DNA from: Marinactinospora thermotolerans DSM 45154
GTDB lineage: Bacteria; Actinomycetota; Actinomycetes; Streptosporangiales; Streptosporangiaceae
Direction of reading: 5' to 3'
NCBI RefSeq assembly: GCF_900167435.1
Contig: NZ_FUWS01000002.1
Location: forward strand, 421,924-485,923
Length of the DNA: 64,000 nt
The notes under the pieces are model-generated. The model searched no databases. It was not told where the DNA came from and saw nothing but the letters and a program-made list of their open reading frames with translations. A program made the position numbers and the translations under genes. Shown here one piece after another: positions 24,874 to 33,805 of the stretch (the stretch's first letter is position 1; each line of letters starts with the position of its first letter).

Positions 24874-25847
24874 GTACGACCGAACCGGCGGCGACGCCGG
24901 AACCCCGCCCGGCACCGCGAAGCCCCGGTCCCGTGGACGGCCCGGAGGGGGCCACGGCCTCCCCGCGCAGGCTCGCCCGGCAGCGGCGTCGGCGGGCGCT
25001 CGCGCGGTTCTGGCGCGACTACCGGGCCAACCGCGCCGGACTGTTCGGCCTGGCGGGGCTGGCGTTGTTCGTCCTGGTGGCCCTGGCCGCCCCGTGGCTC
25101 GTCCAGCCCGCGGATCTCAGCGTCACCCGGGCCCCCGGCCTTCCCTACCAGCCGCCGAGCCTCGACTATCCGCTGGGGACCGACAACTTCGGCCGTTCGG
25201 TGCTCGACCTCGTCATCTGGGGGTCACGGGTGTCGCTGCTCGTGGGCTTCCTCGCCACGCTGGTCTCGGTCACCCTGGGCGCGCTGATCGGGATCATCGC
25301 CGGTCATTTCGGCGGGGCCACCGGGACCGTCCTGATGCGCGTCACCGACTGGTTCCTGGTCCTGCCCACTCTGGTGCTGGCCATCGCGCTGGCCACGGTG
25401 CTCAGCCGGAGCGTGTTCACCATCATCCTGGCGATCGGGGTCACCGCGTGGCCGACCACGGCCCGTCTGGTCCGCGCTCAGACGCTCGCGGTGGAGGCCC
25501 GCCCCTACATCGAGCGGGCCAGGGCGCTGGGCGGCGGGCATCTGCACATCATGATGCGCCACGTGCTGCCCAACGTCATGCCGTTGGTGCTGGCGCAGAC
25601 CACGCTGCTCGTGGCCAGCTCGATCATCATGGAGTCCACCCTGGCGTTCCTCGGCCTGGGCGACCCGACCACCGTGTCGTGGGGTGGTGTCCTCCAAGAC
25701 GCCCGCAACGCGGGCGCGGTCAGCTCCGGCGTGTGGTGGTACCTGCTCCCGCCGGGCCTGGCGATCGCGCTGGTGGCGCTCTCCTTCACGCTGTGCGGCC
25801 GGGCCCTGGAAGGCGTGCTCAACCCGAGGCTGAGGGACCGCTCGTGA
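24870..25847 (+). CDS. dppC: dipeptide-type ABC permease, DppC class (cluster 2)
   Basis: A 325-residue permease with a proline-rich cytoplasmic N-terminus of about 60 residues, then a first helix (LFGLAGLALFVLVALAAPWLV). The motif PLGTDNFGRSVLDLVIWGSRVS and the ATPase-contact loop ERARALGGGHLHIMMRHVLPN are typical of DppC/OppC. It starts in a 4-bp overlap with dppB and ends in a GTGA overlap with dppD. Confidence 0.92.
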   Translation: MSTTEPAATPEPRPAPRSPGPVDGPEGATASPRRLARQRRRRALARFWRDYRANRAGLFGLAGLALFVLVALAAPWLVQPADLSVTRAPGLPYQPPSLDYPLGTDNFGRSVLDLVIWGSRVSLLVGFLATLVSVTLGALIGIIAGHFGGATGTVLMRVTDWFLVLPTLVLAIALATVLSRSVFTIILAIGVTAWPTTARLVRAQTLAVEARPYIERARALGGGHLHIMMRHVLPNVMPLVLAQTTLLVASSIIMESTLAFLGLGDPTTVSWGGVLQDARNAGAVSSGVWWYLLPPGLAIALVALSFTLCGRALEGVLNPRLRDRS

Positions 25848-26863
25848 ACTACCTGGAAGTCAACGACCTCACCGTCACCTACCGCACCCAGGGCGGCCCG
25901 TTGCCCGCGGTGCGCGGCGTCGACCTGACGGTCGAACCCGGGAGCAAGCTCGGTATCGCCGGCGAGTCGGGGTGCGGCAAGTCCACGGTCGCGCTCGCGC
26001 TGCTGCGGCTGCTGCCCAAGTCGGCGGTGCTGGGCGGGCGCGTCCTGCTCGACGGTGAGGACGTGCTGACCATGAAGTGGGGCCGATTGCGCGCGGTCCG
26101 CTGGGCCGGCGCCTCGATCGTCTTCCAAGGGGCGATGCACGCGCTCAACGCCGTGCACCGCATCGGCGACCAGATTGCCGAGCCGATCCTGCTGCACGGC
26201 GGGGTGACCCGGGCCGAGGCCGCCCGCCGCGCAGGGGAGCTGCTGGAACAGGTCGGCCTGCCCGCGGCGCGCGCCGCCGCCTACCCGCACGAACTGTCGG
26301 GAGGCCAGCGTCAACGCGTCATGATCGCCATGGCGCTGGCCTGCGAGCCGCGGTTGATCGTCGCGGACGAGCCGACCACCGCGCTCGACGTGATGATCCA
26401 GGCCCAGATCCTGCGGCTGATCGACCGCCTGATCGGCGACCACGGCATCAGCATGGTGATGATCAGCCACGACCTGTCGGTGCTGGCCGACACCTGTGAC
26501 CGGCTCGCCGTGATGTACGCCGGGCGCGTGGTCGAGGAGGGGCCGGCGGCGGAGGTGTTCGCGGCCCCCCGCCACCCCTACGGCCAGGCTCTCGGCGCCG
26601 CGTTCCCGCGGATCGGCGATCCGGCGTCGCGCCGCAACCCGCGCGGACTGCCCGGAGACCCGCCCGACCCGGCGGCCCTGCCCTCGGGCTGTTCCTTCCG
26701 ACCCCGCTGCGGGGTCGCCGAGGAGCGCTGCGCGCACGTCGACCCGACGCTGTGGCCCGCGGGCCCTGGACGGAGGGCCGCGTGCGTGCGGGTGCTCGAC
26801 GGGACGGTCGAGGCGCCCGCGGCGCGGACCGCACCCGAGACGGCCGTGGAGGAGACCCGATGA
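25844..26863 (+). CDS. dppD: dipeptide-type ABC ATPase, DppD class (cluster 2)
   Basis: Read from GTG at 25844 the protein has 339 residues. Walker A is GESGCGKST at about 39-47, the signature [15 protein letters not shown], Walker [13 protein letters not shown] and the switch [13 protein letters not shown]. The C-terminal oligopeptide domain is present with cysteines in [17 protein letters not shown], unlike the short ATPases of cluster 1. It overlaps both neighbours by 4 bp. Confidence 0.92.
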   Translation: MNYLEVNDLTVTYRTQGGPLPAVRGVDLTVEPGSKLGIAGESGCGKSTVALALLRLLPKSAVLGGRVLLDGEDVLTMKWGRLRAVRWAGASIVFQGAMHALNAVHRIGDQIAEPILLHGGVTRAEAARRAGELLEQVGLPAARAAAYPHELSGGQRQRVMIAMALACEPRLIVADEPTTALDVMIQAQILRLIDRLIGDHGISMVMISHDLSVLADTCDRLAVMYAGRVVEEGPAAEVFAAPRHPYGQALGAAFPRIGDPASRRNPRGLPGDPPDPAALPSGCSFRPRCGVAEERCAHVDPTLWPAGPGRRAACVRVLDGTVEAPAARTAPETAVEETR

Positions 26864-27903
26864 CCATTCGCACCGACGGGGTCGCCGGGCCCGTCCCCGA
26901 GACGGCCCCGGCCATTCTCGCGGCGCGCGACCTGCGCGTGGAGTTCCGCGGCCGGGGGGAACGCGCCGTCGCCCGCGCCGTCGACGGGGTCGACCTCGAC
27001 GTGCGGGCGGGCGAGATCGTCGCCCTGGTCGGCGAATCGGGGTGCGGGAAGACCACATTGGCCCGCACGCTGCTGGGCCTGGAGCGGCCGACGGCCGGAC
27101 AGGTGACCTTCGAAGGCCGGCCGCTGGGCCACCGCGCCCGTGAGCTCAAGGCCTACCGCCGCCGCGTCCAACTGGTGTTGCAGGACCCCAACGGCTCCCT
27201 CAACCCCCGGCACACCGTCTACGACGCGGTCGCCGAAGGGCTGCGCATCCACCACGGGACGACCGCCGACGAGCGGGAGCGGGTCGCCGCCGCGCTGTCT
27301 CGGGCGGGGCTGCGCCCGCCCGAGCGGTTCTTCCTGCGCTACCCCCACGAGATGTCGGGCGGACAGCGCCAACGTGTCGTGATCGCCGGGGCGTTGGTGC
27401 TGGACCCCGAGGTCATCGTCGCCGACGAGCCGGTCGCCTCGCTCGACGCCTCGGTGCGCGGTGAGATCCTCGACCTGCTGTTGCGCCTCCGCGACGACCT
27501 GGGGCTGTCGGCCCTGGTGGTGACCCACGACCTCGGTCTGGCCTGGAACATCGCCGATCGGGTGGCCGTGATGTACCTGGGCCGCATCGTCGAGGTCGGC
27601 TCGGTCGAGGAGGTCCTGACCGCGCCACGCCACCCCTACACCCGCGCATTGCTGTCGGTCCTGCCCGAGGGCCGGACCGGGGAGCCCATCATCCTGACCG
27701 GTGAGCCGCCCGACCCCACCAGGATCCCCGGGGGATGCCGTTTCCACGCCCGCTGCCAGGTGCTGGCCTCGGGCGAGGCCGAGCGCGCGGGGATCGCCGA
27801 ACGCTGCCGCACCGAGGATCCCGGGATCCTCTCGGCGGTTCCGGTGGCGCAGGTGGCCTGCCACCACGCCACCGGCCAGGACGGCCGGGGATCCCCCGGT
27901 TAG
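26860..27903 (+). CDS. dppF: dipeptide-type ABC ATPase, DppF class (cluster 2)
   Basis: From ATG at 26860 the protein has 347 residues. Walker [10 protein letters not shown] lies at about 57-65, with the signature [15 protein letters not shown], Walker B VIVADEPVASLD and the switch VVTHDLGLA. A C-terminal oligopeptide domain with GGCRFHARCQVL and a further cysteine is present. It is the last gene of the operon. Its TAG stop overlaps the TAA stop of the opposite-strand gene at 27900 by 3 bases, so there is no room for a terminator between them. Confidence 0.92.
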   Translation: MTIRTDGVAGPVPETAPAILAARDLRVEFRGRGERAVARAVDGVDLDVRAGEIVALVGESGCGKTTLARTLLGLERPTAGQVTFEGRPLGHRARELKAYRRRVQLVLQDPNGSLNPRHTVYDAVAEGLRIHHGTTADERERVAAALSRAGLRPPERFFLRYPHEMSGGQRQRVVIAGALVLDPEVIVADEPVASLDASVRGEILDLLLRLRDDLGLSALVVTHDLGLAWNIADRVAVMYLGRIVEVGSVEEVLTAPRHPYTRALLSVLPEGRTGEPIILTGEPPDPTRIPGGCRFHARCQVLASGEAERAGIAERCRTEDPGILSAVPVAQVACHHATGQDGRGSPG

Positions 27904-28319
27904 TGGCCTGGCAGACCCAGCAGACCCAGTTCGCGGAGCTCGCGGTGCTCTCGGGCCGAGCGGGCGAGCAGCGAAACGGTCCGGCCGTCGGCGCGCCCGT
28001 CCGCGGGCAGGCCCATCGAACGCTGGAACTCCTGCAACGCCAGGATGCGCTGGGCCGGCGCGGCGGCCGCGTCCAGCAGTCCCAGCTCGATCAGCAACGC
28101 GCGGACCTCGGCGGGGTCGGCCTCGGGAAGGACGAGATCGGGGGCGAGCGCACCGGCCAGCACCGCGCCGGCCCAGGTGAGAGCGTCACGCAGGAGGTCG
28201 GTGAAACGGTGCTGCCCCCGGTGGTGGACAGGGACGTCGGAGCGCCAGGCCCCGGTGGGGTGCGGTGCCCGGATCGTGGCCATCGTGATCACCTCCCGGG
28301 CGGAGGTCTCCGCCCTCAT
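27900..28319 (-). CDS. small peptidoglycan-binding-like protein (hypothetical)
   Basis: This 139-residue frame (an alternative ATG at 28283 gives 127) has no signal peptide. Residues about 92-130, QRILALQEFQRSMGLPADGRADGRTVSLL, resemble the three-helix peptidoglycan-binding repeat PG_binding_1. The rest (RFTDLLRDALTWAGAVLAGAL and a short acidic stretch) is unassigned. Its stop codon overlaps that of dppF from the other strand. The location in a murein-peptide gene group makes a cell-wall-linked role attractive, but without an export signal this is conjecture. Confidence 0.6.
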   Translation of the reverse strand: MRAETSAREVITMATIRAPHPTGAWRSDVPVHHRGQHRFTDLLRDALTWAGAVLAGALAPDLVLPEADPAEVRALLIELGLLDAAAAPAQRILALQEFQRSMGLPADGRADGRTVSLLARSAREHRELRELGLLGLPGH

Positions 28320-28450
28320 CCGCCAGTATTCCCAGCCGGGGCGAGCCCGACCTCATCCTCGAGAGGGGAGTTCGGTTAAGCCGAAAGTAGGGGGTGGGCG
28401 TGCAGGAGAGCGGTCCGGTCGCCCCCGGAGCGGAGGCGACCGGACCCGCC

Positions 28451-29389
28451 TCACCGCAGGGCGGGCTCGTCCAGGACGAGTGTCGCGGCGTCGGCGTCCA
28501 GGGTCGCCGTCACCCCCAGGGGGACGGTGAGCTGGCTCGGCGCGTGGCCGAACCCCAGCTCCCACACCACGGGGACGCCCAACGGCGCCAGCCGCTCCAG
28601 CATCAACGCGCGGATCCCCTCCGGCCCCGGCGTGCAGTTGTGCCAGGATCCCAGGGCGATCCCGGCCACGCCGTCGAGCCAACCGGTGCGCAGCAACTGG
28701 GTGAGCATCCGGTCGATCCGGGAGACGTCCTCACCGACGTCCTCCAACAGCAGGATCCCGCCGGCCGCCGAGGGGCGGCTGTGCGGGGTGCGCAGACCGT
28801 CGTTGAGCAGGCTCAGATTGCCTCCGATCGTGACCCCGCGGGCCTTCCCCCCGATCAGCGTCGCCGCCCCCGGCGAGGTCAGCCTCAGGCGTGACTCCGG
28901 TTCGAACAGGGTCGCGCGCAGCTCCGCCGAGGTGCGGGCGTCCCCGACGAACTCCGCGGTGGCCAGCACCGGGCCGTGCACGGTCGCCACCCCCAGCTCG
29001 CCGGCGAACGCCTCGTGCAGCGCGGTGACGTCGCTGTAGCCGACGAACGCCTTCGGCCGCGCCGCCCGCATCGCCGCGAAGTCGAGCAGGTCGACGGTGC
29101 GGTGCGCGCCGTCGCCGCCACGGGCGCACAACACCGCGGCGCTGTCGGGGTCCGACCACGCCTCCTGGAGGTCGCGGGCGCGGTCGGCGTCCTTGCCGGC
29201 CAGGTAGGGCAGGACCGGATGACGGTCCAGCACGTGCCGGCCCAGACTCACCTCAAGCCCCCAGCCGCGCAGGAGCGCGCACGCCTCCTCCAGCCGTTGC
29301 CGGGGTACCGGCCCGCACGGGGCCACCACCGAGACCCGGTCGCCGGGACGCAGCCGCCGTGGCCGCCTGCCCGGACGCGCGGCGGTCAC
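28451..29389 (-). CDS. ldcA: LD-carboxypeptidase (peptidase S66, MccF/LdcA group)
   Basis: A 312-residue protein with the S66 signature: LRPGDRVSVVAPCGPVP near the start, the nucleophile serine in FVGYSDVTALH at about 117-127, LLEDVGEDVSRIDRML with the acidic residue, and the catalytic histidine in GFGHAPSQLTVPLGV near 280. S66 enzymes remove the terminal D-alanine from murein tetrapeptides in the cytoplasm, or hydrolyse peptide-nucleotide antibiotics (MccF). Its start overlaps the stop of the S9 peptidase gene by 4 bp. With the DppA-type gene nearby, a murein recycling role is likely. Confidence 0.9.
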   Translation of the reverse strand: MTAARPGRRPRRLRPGDRVSVVAPCGPVPRQRLEEACALLRGWGLEVSLGRHVLDRHPVLPYLAGKDADRARDLQEAWSDPDSAAVLCARGGDGAHRTVDLLDFAAMRAARPKAFVGYSDVTALHEAFAGELGVATVHGPVLATAEFVGDARTSAELRATLFEPESRLRLTSPGAATLIGGKARGVTIGGNLSLLNDGLRTPHSRPSAAGGILLLEDVGEDVSRIDRMLTQLLRTGWLDGVAGIALGSWHNCTPGPEGIRALMLERLAPLGVPVVWELGFGHAPSQLTVPLGVTATLDADAATLVLDEPALR

Positions 29390-31437
29390 GGCCGCAGCTC
29401 CACCGGCTCGGCATCGGTCTCGAACCCGAACACCTGGGCGTACAACGACAGTTCGGCGTTGAGCGCCGCCCGGATCGTCGCCTCCTGGCGGAAGCCGTGC
29501 TGCTCACCGGCGAACGCCAGATAGGCGTGGGGCACGCCCCGGCCCTGGATGCGTTCCAGGAAACGTTCGGACTGCACCGGCGGACAGATCTCGTCCTCCA
29601 GCCCCTGCAACAGCACGAACGGCGCGTTGATCGAGTCGGCCCGGTTCACCGGGGAGCGTTCCTCGTAGCGCCGTCGCTCCTGGGGCCAGGGGCCGACCAG
29701 GGTCTCCAGGTACCGCGACTCGAAGTCGTGGGTCTCGCCCGTGCGCCACCCCACCAGGTCCAAGATGGGGTACAGGATCGCGCCGCAGCGGAAGACGTCG
29801 GTGGAGGCCAGGGCCGCCGCCGCCGTCCACCCGCCGGCGCTGCCGCCGCGGATCGCCAACCGTTCGGGGTCGGCCAGGCCGCGCTCGGCGAGGTCCCGGG
29901 CCACCGCGACACAGTCGTCGACGTCGACGATCCCCCAGGTGCCGCGCAGCCGCTCCCGGTAGGCGCGGCCGTGGCCCGTGGAACCGCCGTAGTTGACCTC
30001 GGCGACGCCGATGCCGCGGCTGGTGAAGTAGGCGATCTCAAGGTCGTGCACCATCGGGGCGCGGCTGGTGGGGCCACCGTGGACGAAGACGACGTAGGGG
30101 GCGGGGGTCCCCTCGGGACCGGTCGCCTCGGGGTTGTGCGGCGGGTAGAGGTTGGCGTGCACGTCGCGACCGCCGGGCCCGCGCACCACCATCGCCTGGG
30201 GGCGGGGCAGGTAGTCGGCGAAGGGGTCATCGGCGTCGTCGCCGGGCGGCCGGCTCAGCGACTGCCACTCGCCGGTCACCGTCGAGACGGAGACCACCTC
30301 GGCGGGAAGAGTCGGGGAGAAGGCCACGCCGATGACGGAGTTGCCCGCCGCGCCCCCCAACGTGATCCGGCCGCTCCACTCGGTGTGGGGCGTGGTCAGG
30401 TCGACGAGCTCGCCGGAGTCGGGGCTGAGCAGCCCCAGGGAGGTGGCCGCCCGGCCGTGCACGACGGCGATCCGGCCGTCGGGCAGCGGAGCCGACCACG
30501 TGGCGCCGGTCTGCCACAGCGGACCGCCGAACTCCTCGTCGCGGCGGCACAGGTTGACCGGCTCGCGCACGGCCTCGCCCTCCGGGTCCAAGGTGAGCTG
30601 GTGCGGGTTCCACCACCCCTGGGGATCGGTGACGCAGTAGAGCGTGGTGGCGTTGACCCACTCCACCTGGACGACCGCCTGGTCCTTTCCGCCCGCGACG
30701 CGGCGCGCCCCGTCCACCCTGCCGTCCTCGGTGATCTCGCCGACCATGAGCGCCGTGGAGTCCCAGGGCATGTCCGGGTGGTCCCAGCCGATCCAGGCCA
30801 GCCGGCGCCCGTCGGGGGAGATCCGCGGACAGGCGAGGAAACGGTGGCCCGAGGCAACGATCCGGACCGACCGGGGGTCCTCGGCGGCGGAGCCGTCCAG
30901 CGGCACCGCCACGATCGCCCGTTCCACGTCGGTGGGGGCCGGACCGGTGTGCAGTTCACGCACGCACCACACCTCCGTGCCGTCGGGGGTCACGACCGGT
31001 TCGGCGTAGCGGACCCCCGAGGGCAGGCCCGGTTCGGGCGTCAACGGCCGGGGAAGCGCGACCGGGCCCGGGGCGGGGTCGTGCGGGTGGCGGGCGCGGC
31101 CGGGCTCGTAGCGGTACAGCCGCTGGTCGGAGTACTCGCTGAACACCACGACCGGGCCGTCGCCGCCGCGGAACAGGACATAGGGCCGGCCGCCGTATTC
31201 GTGGACCCGGTTGCGCACGTTCCAGGGGGCGGGCAGGACCGTCTCGACGCCGCCCGGGCTGCTGTCCAGGCGGACCCGGCACAGGGTCACCCGACCGCCT
31301 TCCCCGGGCCGGGGCTCGGTCCACCACACCTCCTCCTCAAGCGTGGCGGGCCAGTTGGGGGCCCCGTCGTGCCGGGCCACCGCCGCGGCGTCGATCGGGG
31401 AGGGCCACGAGCCGTAGGGGAGGGAGCGCTTCGTCAC
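29386..31437 (-). CDS. S9 family prolyl oligopeptidase-like peptidase
   Basis: From GTG at 31437, eight bases after an AGGAAAGG, this is 683 residues; the open frame reaches 31509 but lacks a site there. The N-terminal two thirds are a beta-propeller with repeated Asp/Trp blades. The C-terminal alpha/beta hydrolase domain has the nucleophile in IRGGSAGGWTAA, an aspartate in LQGLEDEICPP and the histidine in GEQHGFRQ, a full triad. It has no signal peptide. Such enzymes cut short peptides, often after proline or removing di/tripeptides. It lies in the peptidase group between ldcA and the M20 gene. Confidence 0.9.
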   Translation of the reverse strand: MTKRSLPYGSWPSPIDAAAVARHDGAPNWPATLEEEVWWTEPRPGEGGRVTLCRVRLDSSPGGVETVLPAPWNVRNRVHEYGGRPYVLFRGGDGPVVVFSEYSDQRLYRYEPGRARHPHDPAPGPVALPRPLTPEPGLPSGVRYAEPVVTPDGTEVWCVRELHTGPAPTDVERAIVAVPLDGSAAEDPRSVRIVASGHRFLACPRISPDGRRLAWIGWDHPDMPWDSTALMVGEITEDGRVDGARRVAGGKDQAVVQVEWVNATTLYCVTDPQGWWNPHQLTLDPEGEAVREPVNLCRRDEEFGGPLWQTGATWSAPLPDGRIAVVHGRAATSLGLLSPDSGELVDLTTPHTEWSGRITLGGAAGNSVIGVAFSPTLPAEVVSVSTVTGEWQSLSRPPGDDADDPFADYLPRPQAMVVRGPGGRDVHANLYPPHNPEATGPEGTPAPYVVFVHGGPTSRAPMVHDLEIAYFTSRGIGVAEVNYGGSTGHGRAYRERLRGTWGIVDVDDCVAVARDLAERGLADPERLAIRGGSAGGWTAAAALASTDVFRCGAILYPILDLVGWRTGETHDFESRYLETLVGPWPQERRRYEERSPVNRADSINAPFVLLQGLEDEICPPVQSERFLERIQGRGVPHAYLAFAGEQHGFRQEATIRAALNAELSLYAQVFGFETDAEPVELRP

Positions 31438-31536
31438 CGCCGGGCCTTTCCTGTTCGTCGTCTCCGCCGGCCGGGGAGCACCGGCCGGTACCGCCGGGAC
31501 GGCCGTCACCGGCCGCCCCGAGTCAGCCGGGCCGCC

Positions 31537-32916
31537 CTATTCGACCGTGGTCAAGAAGCGGTCCAGCACGCGGGCGCCGAAACGCAGTCCGTCGACCGGG
31601 ACCCTCTCGTCCACGCCGTGGTAGAGCGGGGCGAGGTCGAGACCCGGCGGCATGCGCAGCGGCGAGAACCCATAACCGGTGATACCCAGCTGCGAGAACT
31701 GCTTGGCGTCGGTTCCCCCTGTCAGGCATACCGGGACGACCTGGCCGTCCGGATCGTGGGCCAGCAGCGCCGCCCGCATGGCCGCGAACGTCGGCGACTC
31801 CACCGGGGACAGCAGGGGGACGGAGTGGTGGGCGTACTCCCAGGCGACCCGGTCACCGGTGAGCTCGTCCATGGTCGAGGCGAACTCGGCCTCGCCGCCG
31901 GGGACGACCCGGCCGTCAACGCCGGCCGTGGCGGTCTCCGGGATCACGTTCACCTTGTAACCGGCCTCCAGCATGGTCGGGTTGGCGCTGTTGCGCAGCG
32001 TGGAGCCGACCAGGGCGCCGGCCGCGCCCAGCGATTCCAGCAGGGGGTCGATGTCGAGTTCGGGGGAGAAACCCGGGGCGTCCAAGTCCACCTTGCGGCC
32101 CAGCGCCGCGGCGATCTCGGTGATCGCGGCGCGTGTCGTCGAGGTCAGCCGGACCGGCCAGCGGTGCCGGTGGATCCGGGCCACCGCGGCGGCCAGCTCG
32201 CCCACCGCGTTGTCGGGGTTGGCCTTCGAACCGTGCCCGGCGGTGCCGTGGGCGGTGAGCCGCAGCCACGCGCTGCCGCGCTCGCCCGCGCCGATCGGGT
32301 ACAGCCGCACGGGGTCGCCGCCGGGGGTGGCGGCGTGGAAGGTGTACCCCCCCGACTCGCCGATCCCCTCGGTGCAGCCCTCGAACAGGCCGGCGTGTTC
32401 GCGCACCAGCCAGTCCGCGCCGTAGGCGGCGCTGTCCTCCTCGTCCGCGGTGAAGGCCACGACGACGTCCCGGCGCGGGCCGCGCCCGGTGCGCCCCCAG
32501 GCGCGGACGAGGGCGAGCACCATCGCGTTGGTGTTCTTCATGTCGACCGCGCCGCGGCCCCACACCATGCCGTCACGGACCTCGCCCGAGAACGGGTGGA
32601 CCCGCCACTGGGCGGGATCGGCGGGCACCACGTCCAGGTGGCCGTGGACGAGCAGGCCCGGCGCGCCGGGGTCGCTACCGGGGATCCGGGCGACCACGTT
32701 GGTGCGTCCGGGCGCCGATTCCAGCAGTGTCGGCTCCACGCCGGCCTCGGCCAGCCGTTCGGCGACGTACTCCGCCGCCGGGCGCTCCCGGCAGTCACCG
32801 CCGCCCCGGTTCGTGGTGTCGATGCGGATCAGGTCGGAGGTGAAGGCGACGACCTCCTCGTCGGTGATCGCCCAGTCGGCGTCGCCGGTCCGATCCGTTC
32901 CCTGGATGTCAGCCAT
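31537..32916 (-). CDS. M20 family metallopeptidase
   Basis: A 459-residue protein with the M20 zinc motifs: HGHLDVVPAD at about 90-99, GRGAVDMKN, the catalytic pair in DEEDSAAYGA, and a late LTGGTDAKQF and YHGVDERVP with the last histidine. Family members remove or split peptides and acylated amino acids in the cytoplasm. The dimerisation domain is present (IPETATAGVDGRVVPG). Its start overlaps the DppA-type gene by 8 bp. Substrate specificity cannot be read from sequence. Confidence 0.92.
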   Translation of the reverse strand: MADIQGTDRTGDADWAITDEEVVAFTSDLIRIDTTNRGGGDCRERPAAEYVAERLAEAGVEPTLLESAPGRTNVVARIPGSDPGAPGLLVHGHLDVVPADPAQWRVHPFSGEVRDGMVWGRGAVDMKNTNAMVLALVRAWGRTGRGPRRDVVVAFTADEEDSAAYGADWLVREHAGLFEGCTEGIGESGGYTFHAATPGGDPVRLYPIGAGERGSAWLRLTAHGTAGHGSKANPDNAVGELAAAVARIHRHRWPVRLTSTTRAAITEIAAALGRKVDLDAPGFSPELDIDPLLESLGAAGALVGSTLRNSANPTMLEAGYKVNVIPETATAGVDGRVVPGGEAEFASTMDELTGDRVAWEYAHHSVPLLSPVESPTFAAMRAALLAHDPDGQVVPVCLTGGTDAKQFSQLGITGYGFSPLRMPPGLDLAPLYHGVDERVPVDGLRFGARVLDRFLTTVE

Positions 32917-33742
32917 AGCTGTTCTCCACCGCGTTGGAGATGAGGGTGGTCACGGCCTTGAAGCAGCGGATCATCTCATAGGCGTCGGGGGAGGTGTAGC
33001 GGACGCGCCGCTCAGACACCAGTGACACGCCCGGAACCAGGGTCGCGGCGCCGGCGAGGTGGGCGGCGTCGACCTCGACCTCCACCGTCAACGGCGCCTG
33101 CCGCGCCGGGGCGGTGCGCCCGGCCAGCGCCACGGCGGACTTGGCCGCGGCGGCGATGGCCGCCCGGGTCCGCTCGGGGGGCCGGCAGATCGCCGCATAG
33201 CGCGACACGTGCTCCTTGACCGCGACGGTACGCGCGTCGGGCGCGTAGGAGGCGGCATCGACGCAGGTCAGGTCGTCACCGGTGACGAGTACGACCGGAA
33301 CGCCGTACTGGGCGGCGACGTGGGCGTTGAGCCGTCCCTCGCTCGCGGGTTCCCCGTCCAGCCACACCCCGGTGATGGAGTTGGGCAGGTAGGTGTGGGC
33401 GAGGACGCCTTCGGCCCCCGCTCCGCAGTGGTAGCCGACGAACGCCACCCCGTCGATGTCGCCGCGTTGCACGCCCTCGACCATGCTGAGGTCCTTGTGC
33501 CGGCCCGTCAGCATCGTCGCGCGGTCGTCGAGCCGCTCCAGCAGCAGGTTGCGCATCGTGGCGTGGGCCTCGTTGACCACGACCTCGGTCGCCCCGCCGG
33601 CCAGGAAGCCCGCGATGGCGCCGTTGACGTCGGAGGTGAACATCGCCCGGCAGCGCTGCCACTGCTCGGTGCCCGGTGCCACGTCGGCCGGCCAGGTGAC
33701 CCCGGTCGCGCCCTCCATGTCGGCGGAGATGAGGATCTTCAC
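32909..33742 (-). CDS. dppA: D-aminopeptidase (M55 family, DppA)
   Basis: A 277-residue protein matching DppA, a zinc D-aminopeptidase. The metal ligands are visible: SADMEGATGV (Asp8, Glu10), NEAHATMRN, VGYHCGAG and DGEPASEGRLNA. Bacillus subtilis DppA releases D-alanine from D-Ala-D-Ala and D-Ala-Gly-Gly, which lets cells use murein peptides. No signal peptide is present. It is the first gene of a leftward run dppA - M20 - S9 - ldcA. Here it is on the opposite strand from the importer. Confidence 0.92.
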   Translation of the reverse strand: MKILISADMEGATGVTWPADVAPGTEQWQRCRAMFTSDVNGAIAGFLAGGATEVVVNEAHATMRNLLLERLDDRATMLTGRHKDLSMVEGVQRGDIDGVAFVGYHCGAGAEGVLAHTYLPNSITGVWLDGEPASEGRLNAHVAAQYGVPVVLVTGDDLTCVDAASYAPDARTVAVKEHVSRYAAICRPPERTRAAIAAAAKSAVALAGRTAPARQAPLTVEVEVDAAHLAGAATLVPGVSLVSERRVRYTSPDAYEMIRCFKAVTTLISNAVENSYG

Positions 33743-33805
33743 GGCCCGACCCTAGTACCTGGGGCGGCGCGCCGCACGCCTTGGACGCGTCCGGCGGCCA
33801 GGCGT

